Notes: a model not told the origin generated them from the sequence alone. Positions 33,693 through 45,649 are shown, counted from the stretch's first letter. The stretch is 64,000 bases of DNA from Pycnopodia helianthoides (GCA_032158295.1 CM063244.1:10506376-10570375), one strand, 5' to 3'. Program-made: numbers and translations.

Positions 33693-34049
33693 TTAAAGGC
33701 ACTGGACACTATTTGTAATTATTCAAAAAAAATTGTTATAAAAACTTAACTAGTAACAAGCAATGGAGAGCTGTTGAAAGTATAAAACATTGTGAGAAAC
33801 GGCTCGCTCTGAAGTAATGTAGTTTTTGAGAAAGATGTAATTTCTCACTCAAATAATAAAATACTTCAGCTGAAGCCTTTTATTATGCACCTGAAAGAAA
33901 ACAATTGTGCAACAGGGTGTTTTTTCTTGCAACTGCGATGACCAATTGAGTCAAAATTTTCACAGATTTGTTACTTCACGCACATGATGGGATACACCAA
34001 GTGAGAACACTTGTTTTTGACAATTACCAAAGGTGTCCAGCGCCTTTAA
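33693..34049. mobile_element. TTAA-flanked MITE, AGGCACTGGACAC family, copy 1
   Basis: TTAA then AGGCACTGGACACTATTTG at the left; GTGTCCAGCGCCT then TTAA at the right. The interior is strongly similar, in the same orientation, to 52504-52915 (AAGCAATGGAGAGCTGTTGA, TGAGAAACGGCTC). Probably piggyBac-class. Confidence 0.8.
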
Positions 34050-34086
34050 GAAAGTCAAGTCATATTCATGTGCTACCTGCGTACAG

Positions 34087-34175
34087 GCCTTGTCTGCAGC
34101 CAAGGCTTGTCTGCAGCCAAGGCTTGTCTGCAGCCAAGGCTTGTCTGCAAGCCTTGGCTGCAGACAAGCCTTGGC
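34087..34175. repeat. 17-bp minisatellite ending in an inverted copy
   Basis: CTTGTCTGCAGCCAAGG repeats about 3.5 times and then appears inverted (CCTTGGCTGCAGACAAG), so the block can fold as a hairpin. Confidence 0.85.
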
Positions 34176-34625
34176 AACCAAAATTGCGAAGAAATATGAA
34201 GTTTTGGCTAATTGTCCGAAAATATTTTTCTTTTGATTTTGAGAGGCTGAGAGTTTTTCAATTTTTTTTTTAAATAGTGTTTTTGAATATTCAGCAATTT
34301 GTTGATATCGGTGCACCCCACCAAATGTTGAAAACAACCTGTCGAGCTCATTAATTTTGTGTAGGAGAGCCCCCAGAAAGTGTTTTAGTGTAAACATGTT
34401 GCCCAATGGTGACCTGGGTTTGTTGACTTCCAACTTGAGGTATTTTGGATGACGTATGCCCTGAATAAATGGTCCTATTTGCTGAGAGGTGTATGGACAT
34501 TTTTCAAGATTAATGCACCGACGTTTTGAAAATTACACCGGTGAAGGTGGGGTGTTTTTTTATTTGGAGGGAGAACAACTCGACGAGCCCAGGGACTTTT
34601 AGTATTTTGGAATATTTAGCATACT

Positions 34626-35771
34626 GGGTCGTATGAATAAAAACTAGTATTTTCTTTTACTTGAAAATTTCAAGTGTTTACTACCACCCATATGAATAAA
34701 AGAAAGTAAAAGCTTTTACTGGAAAGTATTTACTAAATAATAAAAGAATCTACTTTTACATGAAAAGTAAATTCTTTTCTTTTTAGCACTTACGTACTTC
34801 CGTATGAATAAAACGGAGAAAATACTACAAAATGCAAGTAAGTACTGATCATTTTTCAAGGTAGCCTCAGAGCTACCTTGGACACAGAAGTAAAGACACG
34901 TCTGAAGAAATTACAGTGTTTGTGAATGTTCCTCACAGGATAAATGTTTGTGTCCCAAGGAGACACACCACTGAAATACTGAATAGACTCATGCACAGTG
35001 TTTCACGAAAGAAACAATACACAAAAACTCACATGGCTTTTACACCTTTTAAAAAAATATTTATGATGAGGATAAAATAAAACCGTTTGGGTTAATATAA
35101 CAAACACATTTTTCTTCTCAGAAATGTATGCCTTGATCATTAAGGATTTTTTTCATGAAATCAGAGGAAGTAATTTTTTTGAAAAAAAGTAAATGCATTT
35201 CAACAGAATGTTGTGCATATATTATTTTTGAACTTTTAAGTTTAAATTAAATAGCCAAATATGATGCTCGTATTAAGCTCTCATCTTCTCTATAAATAGC
35301 ACTCTCCTGTTCCACTTTACTTTTGGTAATTGTGCTTTGGTCAATTAAAAGACAATATGACGTTTCATCAGCCTAACAGCAACGTTTTGCTTTGATTCTG
35401 TGGATCCAGATGAGTCACCTTCATCAAATTGTTATCAGAATCAAAATCTCATGGCTGACTTGTAGATTTCTATGTTTCTGTTAATTCAAATGCTGCGTGG
35501 GTTGTGTGTGTGTGTGTGTGCGAGTACGTAGAAGTGAATGGGAGTTGTAATACAAAGGGAACCTTTTGTTAAGAGACATTCAGCCATGGCAGACAGCTAG
35601 ATATAAGAAGTATTTACTCCAAAGCATTAAGTGAATACTTTGCAGTAAAAGAATAAGTTTATTCATACGGAATTTAGCAGATGCTAGTACTGAATGCTTC
35701 TACTTGGAAGTTGATGCTTTTACTTTTTGCTAGTACTTGTCAGTATTTACTACTTTTTATTCATACGACCC
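34626..35771. mobile_element. large fold-back element (1.15 kb)
   Basis: GGGTCGTATGAATAAAA at 34626-34642 is mirrored by TTTTATTCATACGACCC ending at 35771. GTATGAATAAAA-type subrepeats and TACTTTTACT-type tracts recur inside both ends. There is a (GT)n run near 35500. No open frame. Confidence 0.7.
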
Positions 35772-35804
35772 TTTGCACTGTATGCTATGGGAGATTATTT
35801 GGTG

Positions 35805-37120
35805 GGGTGCAACCATTGATCTACATTATACTGACTGGATAGGACAACTCAGCGCGTTTGTGCACGTTCAATGATCGCTGTTATGGCTAAGCGCGTAGTC
35901 GCTGCAAGGGGTATTTGCGTGAAAGTACGCAAGCGCGGCGGCCCCAGCATGCATGCAGCGCCTCAAGCATGCAGTAGTAGTGATGATGAGCATGGTGAAG
36001 TTAAAGTATCAAATTAATATTCATTTGTTTATGATAATTTTTCTTTTTGGAGAGAGTTTCTTAATCTAGATTGATATTTCATCAATTAATTTATATAGGC
36101 CTAGCTAGAGCATGAACGCATATTTGTTTTTAAAGTATCAAGCACATTAGAAAACTTCGAGGTCCAATCTTAAAAACCAATAAATTTGGAATAAGAGAAA
36201 TTGTGGCTAATGTGACCGTTTAATAAATAAACAAGACTCTCGCACATAGATAGTGGTTTATTCAATACAAAATTATGACTTTTTTCAATGAGGTGCCAGT
36301 TGAGCTCCATTTGTTTAATATTTACAATTAGAAAGTTAGATAATTGCCACATGGAAAGTAAAACTGAAAAAAACCATAACTGTGTATTCATCTTATCAGA
36401 AATTTAATTAGTTACACACGAAACAGAAACGCTAAAACGTAAAAAAGAGAGAAGTGAAGACTATAAGCAGGAAAACGTAACGTAAAGGTTCAGTCTGCCA
36501 ATGAAAATATTCCTTAAAATTTCAGACAGGCAATCACGAGAAAATGTCAAAAACAAAAACAACTTTGAATTCAATCAAATTTAATTTAATTCAAAAGCAT
36601 TGAAGTTTACACCTACACAGAAAAACAAAACCCAAACAAAAGGTGTCCGCCCTTGTTGGCCCGAACACCTATACACAATATTGAAGTTTGTATTTAAAAA
36701 ACAATATACAGGCCTAAAATACTGTTTTGAAAACAGCATAACCAAGTAATAGTGTTAGTGTTCGTTTTTTCTGCAGACTACACCACTTACCTGTGAAAGG
36801 AAATCCGATTTTCTCGTCCGTACATAGCTCCTGAAGAAGAGCAACCTACCGCAACACAAGCCTTTACCATTTTTGCAGCACAAAACTTGTGTTTGACTAC
36901 GGTGTCATCCCTTGTTTTACATAACGGAACCCTTAAATACGGCAAAAAACGGAACAATATTTGTCCACGACCTCGTAAATCATTTATTTGCGTTGCGTTC
37001 AGACTCATGCGCCGCCTCGCCGTTTAAATTCAAAAGCCCCACTTGCAAACGCGCGCGTTCGCCATATTTACGCACAGTCGTCCTATCCAGTCAGTATAAT
37101 GTAGATCAATGGGTGCAACC
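35805..37120. mobile_element. TIR-bounded segment carrying a THAP exon (P-element-like?)
   Basis: Inverted ends of about 42 bp (35805-35846 and 37079-37120) share GATCTACATTATACTGACTGG. The 1.3-kb interior holds one THAP-domain exon on the minus strand. P-family transposases carry N-terminal THAP domains, so this could be an internally deleted P-like element. The alternative is a host THAP gene beside a fold-back repeat. The right end lies only about 120 bp before the EMC3 start codon. Confidence 0.5.
36791..36870 (-). CDS. THAP-domain first exon
   Basis: From ATG at 36870 the exon reads M-V-K-A-C-V-A-V-G-C-S-S, then R-I-S-F-H and a split codon, donor AG|GTAAGT at 36790. The C-x(4)-C spacing and the later S-F-H block match the start of the C2CH zinc-binding THAP domain, which binds DNA in P-element transposases and THAP proteins. 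The remaining Cys and His and the AVPTIF box would be on a later exon, which I do not see in the interior. Codons upstream of this ATG are open but look like leader. Confidence 0.6.
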
Positions 37121-37121
37121 A

Positions 37122-37242
37122 ACCATGGGAGTTTATGTGGTGTAGTACAGAGCCGTACGGCTCTGGTGTAGTATAAAGAACAGCGCCACCACTCGTCGTG
37201 AGTCGTCAACTCGAGAAGTCGTCCTCGATCATCTGATCTGAG
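37122..37242 (+). promoter_or_regulatory. EMC3 5' region
   Basis: A short 5' region between the right TIR and the EMC3 start codon. It contains an 18-bp palindrome (CAGAGCCGTACGGCTCTG, about 37148-37165). No TATA box is evident. The start context is CTGAGATGGC. Confidence 0.4.
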
Positions 37243-37391
37243 ATGGCAGAATTATTGTTGGACCCAAATATTCGTCTTTGGGTTGTGTTACCCATAGTTT
37301 TTATCACATTCTTTGTTGGGATCATCAGGCATTATGTTAGTTTATTACTTACTTCCCAGAAGAAAGTAAGTCTTCAGCAAGTATCAGACGG
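37243..37391 (+). CDS. EMC3: EMC3 exon 1
   Basis: 149 bp from the start codon to donor GG|GTAAGT. It encodes the first transmembrane helix (residues about 12-28) and the start of the cytosolic region. Phase 2. Confidence 0.95.
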
Positions 37392-40300
37392 GTAAGTATT
37401 AAATTTCATTATTTGAGTCGAGTCTTTCATTTTTGAGTCTCAAGCGTTTTCTGTTGTTTCACGGGACAAGTCGTCTCTCTCTAATCGGATCTTACAATAC
37501 ATGTATGTCGGTTCTGACAAAGTCGCCCCATATAATTTCGTAGTTATGTTTTGGGGATATCTGCTCAGCACTCATGTTTTCAGTAATATTTTCATGCATG
37601 GAGTAATGAAATATAAACTCCTTTTTTGAACAGTTCTGATTCCTCAGACAGGTATTTATGATCAACAAATGTTGACTATTTCTTTGTTAAGTTTGTACAT
37701 ACATTTTATTTTGGTTAATTAATCAATTTAACCAATTTACAACAACAGTCTTTTGTTTGTTGTTGGCTCGGTTGGTTTGAATGAATTATTGTTTGATCGT
37801 TTGATTGCAAATTGTTGTATGGAGACATTTTCTTCCTGCTACATGTATACAATGCATTTTGGGGGTTTTAATCTGTGCTTCTTTTTCTTTTTGTTCCAGA
37901 CAAGCTTTGCTAAAGAGCAGACTTCTAAGAGAAAATGGAAAGTTTATTCCTCGACAGGTAATTAAAACTAATATAACTTATATTTTTGGGGGGTGCTTGC
38001 TTCTTTAACGTTTATGATTTTATTCAATTTAATTAAAGTTGCCGTCCACATCTTTTATTGCATCCACAACAAAGCTCCACAATATCTCAATTCTAACACA
38101 CCTGTGAGATCTGGGCTCAATTTCACAAAGCACTAAGATTCATCTTAAGATGAGTTATCAGTATTACCATAGTGATTTGTATTGTGACATCACTCTTTGC
38201 TAAGCAACTGCGATGGATTTGCAGTTACGATCAGTCTGAACTCTTTGTGAAATCGAGCCCTGGGCTCAATTTCACAAAGAGCTGAGATTGATCTTAAAGT
38301 GCAAATCAATCTTAACTGCTCAGCAAAAAACCAAAGTGAGTTGTCACAATACAAATCACTGTGGGGTCCTACTAAATACCGTCAACACGAACGGTACCAC
38401 CGTCCACACGCGCCGTCAACACCTCCGATACACTTTAAATCGACAAAAGAGGCAACTAATGGGCTGAAGGAGAATACACATTGGTTTGAGGTTACACTTC
38501 TTTTATGAAAATTGGGGTTTTAAATTTATCTCAAAGCAGCATAGCCGTTGGCCGCCGTCTTGCCTTCTGAGCTTGGACTGTACCATTCATGTATGGATGT
38601 GCAGGTAATGCAGTTATCAATCCAACAAAGGGCGCCTTGCTGCAGCTGATGGCTGGGTGATGGTGCACTAAATGGATCATAAAACTGTGTGTGTAATATT
38701 ATCGCCCCTTTTAGCATAAAGGTATGGTCTGTGCTGCCGATTTTGAAGCTGTGCGTAGAGAAAATTTTTGTGAACTATGAAATTGCTATTTTCAGATGTC
38801 TAACCTCCTGTTGTTAAGTTAAATGTAATTTTGACCAGTATTTAAGGGTCCTATACTACTTCTGTTGAATTAGAACATGTTTTGGGTGTAGTTTTGGGTG
38901 TGTTGACGGTGTGTTGACAGTACCGTTCGTGTTGACGGTGTGTTGACGGTATTTAGTAGGACCACTATATGTGGCAATACCGACAACTCCTGTCATGATG
39001 AATCTGATTGCTTTGATGAAATTACGCTCTGTTCTCATTTGCTGTCCAATGTCAACATCACCAGAATGTTTTGTAATATGACGCTACACTCTGCTGAGCA
39101 ATTAAAATTGATACACAACTTAGGATCAGTCTTAAATGTAGCACTTTGTGAATTACTGGTAGTCCCCAGGGCGAGTAAAGATTTGAAGAATTTTCCATCT
39201 GTGGTCCTAAGCTCTAGAATAAACTCCCAATCACATTAGGTCTTTGAACGCCACTACATCATCCGATCTATCGTGCCTTTCTTTTCCCTTAACTTTTTGG
39301 TTTTGTTGTCTCCATTTGCCCACTAGCAGCACCATGTAGATGGAAGTTTGTGCTTAAAAATAGTTTATAGCTATAAGGCCTGATACTTTATTCTTGGTAA
39401 GGGCAAGGCAGTTTTTTCCTCGGGGTGGGGGGGGGGGGGAAGAGCACCTCTATGGCGAAATAAAATTGTTTACTGGCACATTTCAAAGGACACCAAAGCA
39501 ATGACCAGGTGCATGAAATAGCAGGCCTGTATTGTTAAAAAGTAATGATAATTCAAATATTCTAAAAACGTGTTGAAGATGTGAGGTAAAACAAAATAGT
39601 GGCATTTTCAACATTATTTACATGCACTTATTTTATCTAATTTTATTACCCCGTAACATACCCTCCCTGTAGAAAACAATGTTTATCCTGCATAGTGCAA
39701 TAAACACACGTGTATAGATAGGTTGCAATGAGGCGTAAATTTTCCATCTTTACGGGAAATTTTGAACACACAGTCGTGCGTTTCACATGAGGACGGAGTG
39801 AAGCATGCGCGCATTTCACGCAACTCTTGCAGGATTGGTTAGTGAACAATGCAATTTGCCTGTAAAGATGGCGTCAATGGGAACTGTCTATTGTATAAAG
39901 TTTTTGTATTCAAACCTTTTCCCTTCTTTTAAGTATGTGTCAAAGACCATTGTTATCAGCTCTAATAATTGTTTTTTTTGTTTTTTTATGTCGTCAATTC
40001 TGTAGTCTTTCAACATGAGGAAACAGTTCTTCAATAATGAGGACTCTGGATTCTTCAAAACGCAAAAAAAGGGAAGGAGTTGTGCAGAACCCCATGGCTG
40101 GTAAGTTTGACCATGGTGGGACCACGGAGGTACACAAATAGTGAGTCGACAGTCAGAGTGCTTCAGATGTCCAGCTATGTTAAATCTTACCCCACCCCCC
40201 TTCCCCTACCCCCTGCTGTCTGACCATTCAATAACATCCACTTTGGTTGAATGAAAAATTGATAGACAAGCTATGCCAGCGTGCAATTCGATATCATGCG

Positions 40301-43300
40301 GTGAATGCATCTACACAGTACACAGTCAACCCTTCTACTGTCTGACTATTTGATATCATCCACTATGGTTTTGAATGATAGATGCACGGTCGCGGAATTC
40401 AAGATAGCTCTGTCTAGCTCCTGTGAGATGTACGCATAACATAGTGTTAGCCCAGGGGTGTCTGGGTGTCTTTTGGACACCCTGTTTTTAATTTGGACAC
40501 CCTGTTTTATCTGTCATTTACATGTAAATGTATTGTAAGTGAGTAATTTGGACACCCAGTTTTATATTTCCAGCAAATTTGGGCACCCTTTTACCAAATG
40601 CTAAAACCTTGGATGTACGTACATAAAAAAAGCTAAATATAAATTGTGTATTCTGTGTGTGGTTATTATTTTTGTAATATCATTGTGTAACACCTGTATT
40701 TTTTAGATCCGTCCATGCTGACCGATATGTTGAAGGGTAATTTAACTAACATTCTCCCCATGATCGTCATCGGTGGCTGGATCAACTGGACCTTCTCAGG
40801 CTTCGTTATCAGTAAGTCAACTGACCTATGGCTTTCTTTGCTAGGGTAGGATGTCTAGGATGACAAAAGATACTCACAGCTTGACAGTCTCGGTTGGGTC
40901 AACAAGCAAGGGTTGAGTCTTCACTTGAGACAGACACCCAGACTACTCTTTGGCTAGCACTGTGGTGTTCTGAGTAGGTTTGATTTGAACCCAATCCCTT
41001 CACACTGATGTACAGTTATATGAAATGGTATTTTTCACATTACATTTTTTTTTGGGGGGGGGGCTTAATGTATGGTTTGATATGAATAATGCATAGAACT
41101 TACTATTTTTGTGAGTTTGTCATGAGTTATTACACTTTGCTTTATAAACCTAAATTTGTGGTACCATTTGAAATTTCGATATGGCCTGGTTGCTCACTTT
41201 CATCATGTTCATGATGTAGAACTAGGCACTGAATGGCAATGGACATTCCTGACCATTTAGCTCTGGTATGTTTCGCCATGGTTTCACTGCAGCCGCCGAA
41301 ATGTATTTTTATTTTGGGTCTGATGGGAATCTGTGCACCTGCTTTAGTCGTCTTGCTACAAGCAATAATACACCTTGTGTGCATTTTCCAAATGAAATTA
41401 ATTTAAGTACCAACAGATTTTGTCGACGTAACTTAACACATGAAGTGACATAAGTTCGCACGTTGTACCACGACCATATGTATTGATCAGCGACGGCATG
41501 TTCCTATGTCTACATGGGTGCGGGTTTCACCCCTAATTTTGGTTTTTAATTTCTTGTGATTTTAAACCTAAAAAACTTGCATTAAAAAGGATAATTTTGT
41601 ATGTACATACTTGAAAAAATTAATTGGATTTTTAAAGGAACATTACAGATTTGGTTTTTGCTAACAAAACAGTTGCTGGCAGTGTAAGCACTTTATGTAA
41701 TCCACCATAAACATAAACTGACAAACCTGTAGAAGTTTGAGATCGATCGGCCATCTGGGTCACGAGAAAATGGTGAAAAACCGATTACATATTTGCATGA
41801 AATCATAAAGATTAAAAAAATGAATAAAACGCTCACTGAGCGATAAACTCCAATCAGAAAAATAGTTTATTCATTTCTCATCAAATATGGCATTTCAGAC
41901 AGAAATATTTCAAGGGATGTTTTCTACTATCATCATCATTAGACCATGTAAGTTTTATGTAAATCTGTGATCAAAAAGTATATTTTACAAGTTTTTTTCT
42001 TACCAATTCTGTAATGTTCCTTTAAGATGACATTTGTTCTTGTTTTGTGATTACAGCTAAGGTTCCCTTCCCCTTAACGTTGCGCTTTAAGCCCATGCTT
42101 CAACGAGGTGTGGAACTGGCTTCGTTAGACGCATCCTGGGTCAGTTCAGCCAGCTGGTACTTCTTGAATGTATTCGGTCTACGTAGCGTCTACTCGTTAA
42201 TCTTAGGAGAAAATAATGGTGAGGATGAAAGGCTTCTTAAAAATTGCCTTTTTTTTGTCTTAATGATGACTAGGTTGCCATGCCTTCCACTGCCTCCAAA
42301 TGATGTCAAGAGCACACAAACGTTGAAATGTCTCATCTTATCTCTACAATTCACTGCTTTAATTTAAAATCCTCTCGCTATTAAGAAAATCAAGTTTAGG
42401 ATGTAGGTTTTGCATACAAAATACTTTTCATACAGACAAAATTGTTTGCTAACTGCCCTGTCCCTTGGCTATTTCTGGTTCTGGTTCAAGTAACATCAGT
42501 ACAAATTATGACTGAATATCACAGCAAACACTTTCTCTTAAGGATAAGTGTACTGGGTTTGTTTACGCGCATTGCAACACACAGGACCAATGGCTTTACG
42601 TCCCATTCGAAGGAAGAAGCAATAATGTTTATTAAAGTGTCATGCTTAAGGACACAAGTGTTGTGACCGCGACTCAAACCCACACACTACCTACCCACTC
42701 CATATTTGTTTAGCTCAACCATACTTTTGAACTGTTTCTCTTGCTTCTCGGAAGGGTGGGGGGGGGGGCGTAGGGCTAGGTTTTTGTTGTTTAGATGATC
42801 TTCCAAACAAGGGAAGTTCCCACAACGGATTTTAACGCCAAGCTGGCAATAGCCAGTCTATCAGATACAGACATTGGTTTAAGCCAATCTCTCACAAACA
42901 AACATTAGTTTAATGTCTTTGATTATGAATTGCACAAATCATTAAATTGTGATTCAGTAACTAGACGTCAATACTTGTTCTAGTCATTGTGAAGTCAGTG
43001 GTTAGCTTGGCTCGATTCGAACCCACAAGCTCGTGATTGCAAGTGCTGCAGTCTAACCACTTGACCACGGTGATACCGGGTTCATATACCGATGAGGACA
43101 TAGGTTGGTAAAAAAAGACTGCACTGATTAATGCCTCAACCCCTACTGACTGACACCTCTCCCCACACTTTTCACCTGGCCACGCCTATCTGTTTGTCGC
43201 TGTTAACTGTGTTTTCATACTCTTGATTATTGCAGCGGCTGACCAGGCTCGCTTGATGCAGCAACAGATGAGTCAACCGATGGGTGCAAACCCTGACCCC

Positions 43301-44491
43301 ATGAAAGCATTCAAGGTCAGTGTTATTTGAACTGAATAAACATAACATGTAATTGTAAACAAGATGGCTAGCTCAGAATTGTATTCTGTTACCCCCAAAA
43401 AATATAAATTTGAAAAAAACTTTCTCATTTACCTCTAATCCTTTGATTCAGTAATAAGGGAACAGTTGAAAGTCTGAAATGGCCAGCTTAGAATTGTATT
43501 TCATTTCCCAAAAAGCCTCTGAATTTGAAAATAACTTTCTCATTAACCTCTATTATATTTATTCAGCGAATTAAAGGAACATTTTAAAACTTGAAATGTT
43601 CTGAAAGCCCTAATCCAAAATGAGAACAAACAGGGCTCCCCAAAAAAGCCTGTCTTCCCAAAGTGAACCTTCCACTTACGAAACGCTCCTTAACCACTTG
43701 ACATCGGATGACGTCTTTTTTTAGCAAAACTTTTCCAAACTTAAATAAAGGTGGACATTTATGAACGCTCGGAACAACTTTGGAATGTCCTCTTTTGGTT
43801 GCGGCTGGTTGACTGGTTGGCATGTATTTACGCCCCCAGACAATTCATTGTGTAGAGTGCACATGCATGCGCCTACTATGCTGCGCTTTGGTCCTCCAGT
43901 ACAAAGAGGGACAAAGGGTGCTGGAATTTATGCTTAAAATCTCCTTTCTACCGTGTCATTGTGCAACTCCCAATTCCAAACCTTAGTCCTTTTGTTGTAC
44001 AAACGAGGATTACAAGATATTGATAGGCTGCCACCATTGTATATCATATTTGACAATGACTTATGGGAGGCAAGTCCAGGATTTCAACATACCATGGCCA
44101 ATTATCTGCCCAGAGTTATGGACAAGGTTTGGCCTTTTCACAGTGCAGACATTCTATAATTTCTCAAAGAGAGACCAAAATTAAATGCATTGATGAGAAT
44201 GTTTGTTGTCTTTTCCTTGTTTAGTCATGGTTTCATTATGATAACGATATTCTCAAAAAAATCATTAGTTCGGAAGTTCCGAAAAGTTCAGAATATAAAT
44301 AACACCACACAGAGGCACCATAAAGAATTGTGTAATACCTTTGGGAAGTGGTTAAACGTTTTGTTTGTTGTTCTTTCTCTCTTTTATAGACCGAATGGGA
44401 AGCCCTTGAAATCTGTGGTCACAAGTGGGCTTTGGAGAATGTCGAAGAGGAACTGGTGGATAGAAACAGCTTCATGACCAATAGAACTTAA
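37243..44491 (+). CDS. EMC3: ER membrane protein complex subunit 3, whole gene span
   Basis: EMC3 is the Oxa1/YidC-superfamily subunit of the ER membrane protein complex; with EMC6 it forms the insertase groove for tail-anchored and terminal transmembrane segments. Seven exons give 249 residues (human 261) once the exon 3 frame break is allowed for. Conserved blocks: [11 protein letters not shown] with the groove arginine (R29), [57 protein letters not shown] and A-F-K-T-E-W-E-A-L. Exon 3 has one extra A, giving a stop at the exon 3/4 junction as written. A candidate AATAAA lies at 45130. Confidence 0.95.
37900..37957 (+). CDS. EMC3: EMC3 exon 2
   Basis: 58 bp, acceptor TTGTTCCAG, donor CAG|GTAATT. 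It encodes [14 protein letters not shown]. Confidence 0.95.
38112..39140. mobile_element. nested MITEs in EMC3 intron 2
   Basis: The outer element carries TTTCACAAAG-type ends (38112-38362, resuming near 38970). The inner element, about 38364-38968, has inverted ends GGTCCTACTAAATACCGTC and GACGGTATTTAGTAGGACC. CGTGTTGACGGTGTGTTGAC-type subrepeats are seen at its right end. The insertion splits the outer element. Confidence 0.6.
40006..40100 (+). CDS. EMC3: EMC3 exon 3 (frame broken in A7 run)
   Basis: 95 bp, acceptor TTCTGTAG, donor CTG|GTAAGT. The frame entering ([11 protein letters not shown]) and the frame leaving (V-V-Q-N-P-M-A-D) are both conserved but differ by one base. The switch falls at the A7 run 40064-40070. 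Read straight through, the last two bases (TG) plus the first of exon 4 make a TGA stop. Confidence 0.9.
40145..40400 (+). repeat. tandem repeat related to 22.0 and 23.1 kb blocks
   Basis: TCTGACCATTCAATAACATC and CTGTCTGACTATTTGATATC mark two units, here in the opposite orientation to the CLN3 intron copies. EMC3 intron 3. Confidence 0.55.
40448..40600 (+). repeat. GGACACCCTGTTTTA dispersed repeat, copy 1
   Basis: Three GGACACCC units lie within 90 bp. The block is matched in inverted orientation at 56395-56465 (AACAGGGTGTCCAAATTTA). Confidence 0.6.
40707..40811 (+). CDS. EMC3: EMC3 exon 4
   Basis: 105 bp, acceptor TTTTTTAG, donor A|GTAAGT. It encodes M-L-T-D-M-L-K-G-N and the second membrane helix [15 protein letters not shown]. 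Confidence 0.95.
41632..42025. mobile_element. TTAA-flanked MITE, AGGAACATTACAG family, copy 1
   Basis: TTAA, then AGGAACATTACAGATTTGG; the right end is CCAATTCTGTAATGTTCCT then TTAA. The 386-bp interior matches 50465-50858 in inverted orientation (GATCGATCGGCCATCTGGG). It sits in EMC3 intron 4, ending 31 bp before exon 5. Confidence 0.85.
42057..42218 (+). CDS. EMC3: EMC3 exon 5
   Basis: 162 bp, acceptor TGATTACAG, donor G|GTGAGG. It encodes [14 protein letters not shown] and the third membrane helix with [20 protein letters not shown] ends about 30 bp before this exon. Confidence 0.96.
42520..42690 (-). mobile_element. SINE body fragment
   Basis: On the minus strand GGGTTTGAGTCGCGGTCACA, CACTTGTGTCCTTAAGCA and ATGGGACGTAAAGCCATTGG follow in the order of a common invertebrate SINE body. 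EMC3 intron 5. Confidence 0.65.
42955..43085 (-). mobile_element. tRNA-derived SINE head
   Basis: On the minus strand ACCGTGGTCAAGTGGTTAGA (A box) and GTGGGTTCGAATCG (B box) are at tRNA-like spacing. The arms do not form a complete tRNA, so this is a retroposon. Confidence 0.6.
43236..43315 (+). CDS. EMC3: EMC3 exon 6
   Basis: 80 bp, acceptor TATTGCAG, donor AAG|GTCAGT. It encodes [11 protein letters not shown] and D-P-M-K-A-F-K. Confidence 0.94.
43364..43598 (+). repeat. 115-bp tandem duplication
   Basis: Two adjacent copies (from 43364 and 43479) share GAATTGTATT, AACTTTCTCATT and GGAACA-type blocks. EMC3 intron 6. Confidence 0.7.
44390..44491 (+). CDS. EMC3: EMC3 exon 7
   Basis: 102 bp, acceptor TTTTATAG, stop TAA at 44489-44491. 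It encodes T-E-W-E-A-L-E-I and V-E-E-E-L, then a C-terminal tail shorter than the human one. Confidence 0.93.
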   Translation, partial: TEWEALEICGHKWALENVEEELVDRNSFMTNRT

Positions 44492-45649
44492 CAGTTCAAC
44501 ATCAACTCAACTATAAACTGACACGTTCTATATAGAGCAGTGACAAACTGGGAGCACACATCCACACGCGCACACACACCCAAACGGGCGTCGGACTACG
44601 ACAGTGATTTGTTTTAAGTTCACACACACAATAGATATTATGAAACTGTTTTGATTTGTTTTATGTATTTATTGTATTTGTTTTATGGGGAGGGGTTTTA
44701 CAATTTGAAGCCCCCTTCGGTGTGAAGTGGGTTGAAAACTGTTAATAAGAAGTGTACAACATTTACATCCGGAAGAAATATTCTAAGATTAAAGGGTTTT
44801 GTTTGCTGAAAACTCCCAAGGTCTTTACCATCATTGCTATCTTTTGTGGGTGAATATCAACACGTGGAGAGGTCATCATTTTGCAAAAACGTGTTCAAAG
44901 TATTTGCACTGAAGAATGAATCACATGTCCAACTATCGTTGTACTTCAGGATAAAGGGAATCAATTATGGTAAATATGGCTTTATACTGGTAGGCATGAT
45001 TGGCTGGTCTTTCCAAATGCTAAAGGTGCACCAACCAGATTGTTATTCTCTGTCAACATCAGGAAGGTATGAAGCCTTGTCATGTTATGATAAAAAAATG
45101 ATAACCCTTTGTCATCGTACTTTAAGAATAATAAAGTAAACCCCTCAAGCTGTGATGTTTCATAAACAGAAAGTACTGTTTATAATAAATCGTTCGGTTT
45201 ATCTTCTAATTAGAATAGACTCGTCAATTAAGCTTTGCCTGATATTCCATTCACCAACCACAAGTGTCTGCATGTGCCCAAAAGTGTGACTTGTTCAAAT
45301 CCCACTGGAAACAATTTTCCACATTGGTGTCTCATTTGTGTGGTGCAGGGCAGAGCAAGACCATGCTACCCTCTCTGAAGCCATTGTAGACAGTTTGTTT
45401 GATGGGCGGAGCTTAATGGATTGGTCTACTATGCACTGAGTACTGGTTGGTCTATTATGCACTGAGTAATGTTAATAATGTTCAAAACTTTTGAATCGAT
45501 CTTTATTTAGTAGATTTTAAAAGTACCGGTAAATGCCCATGAAGTTCATTAATAATACAATGATTTGTTTTGATCAGACGTGATTATTAAATTAAATTTA
45601 TACTGGACTCAAGAAACTTGTTGAAAGTTGGTTTTGCAGTCATTGCTGT

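Noticed and set aside
42955..43085. True tRNA gene on the minus strand
   Set aside because: Same reason: tRNA-like boxes without a complete cloverleaf.
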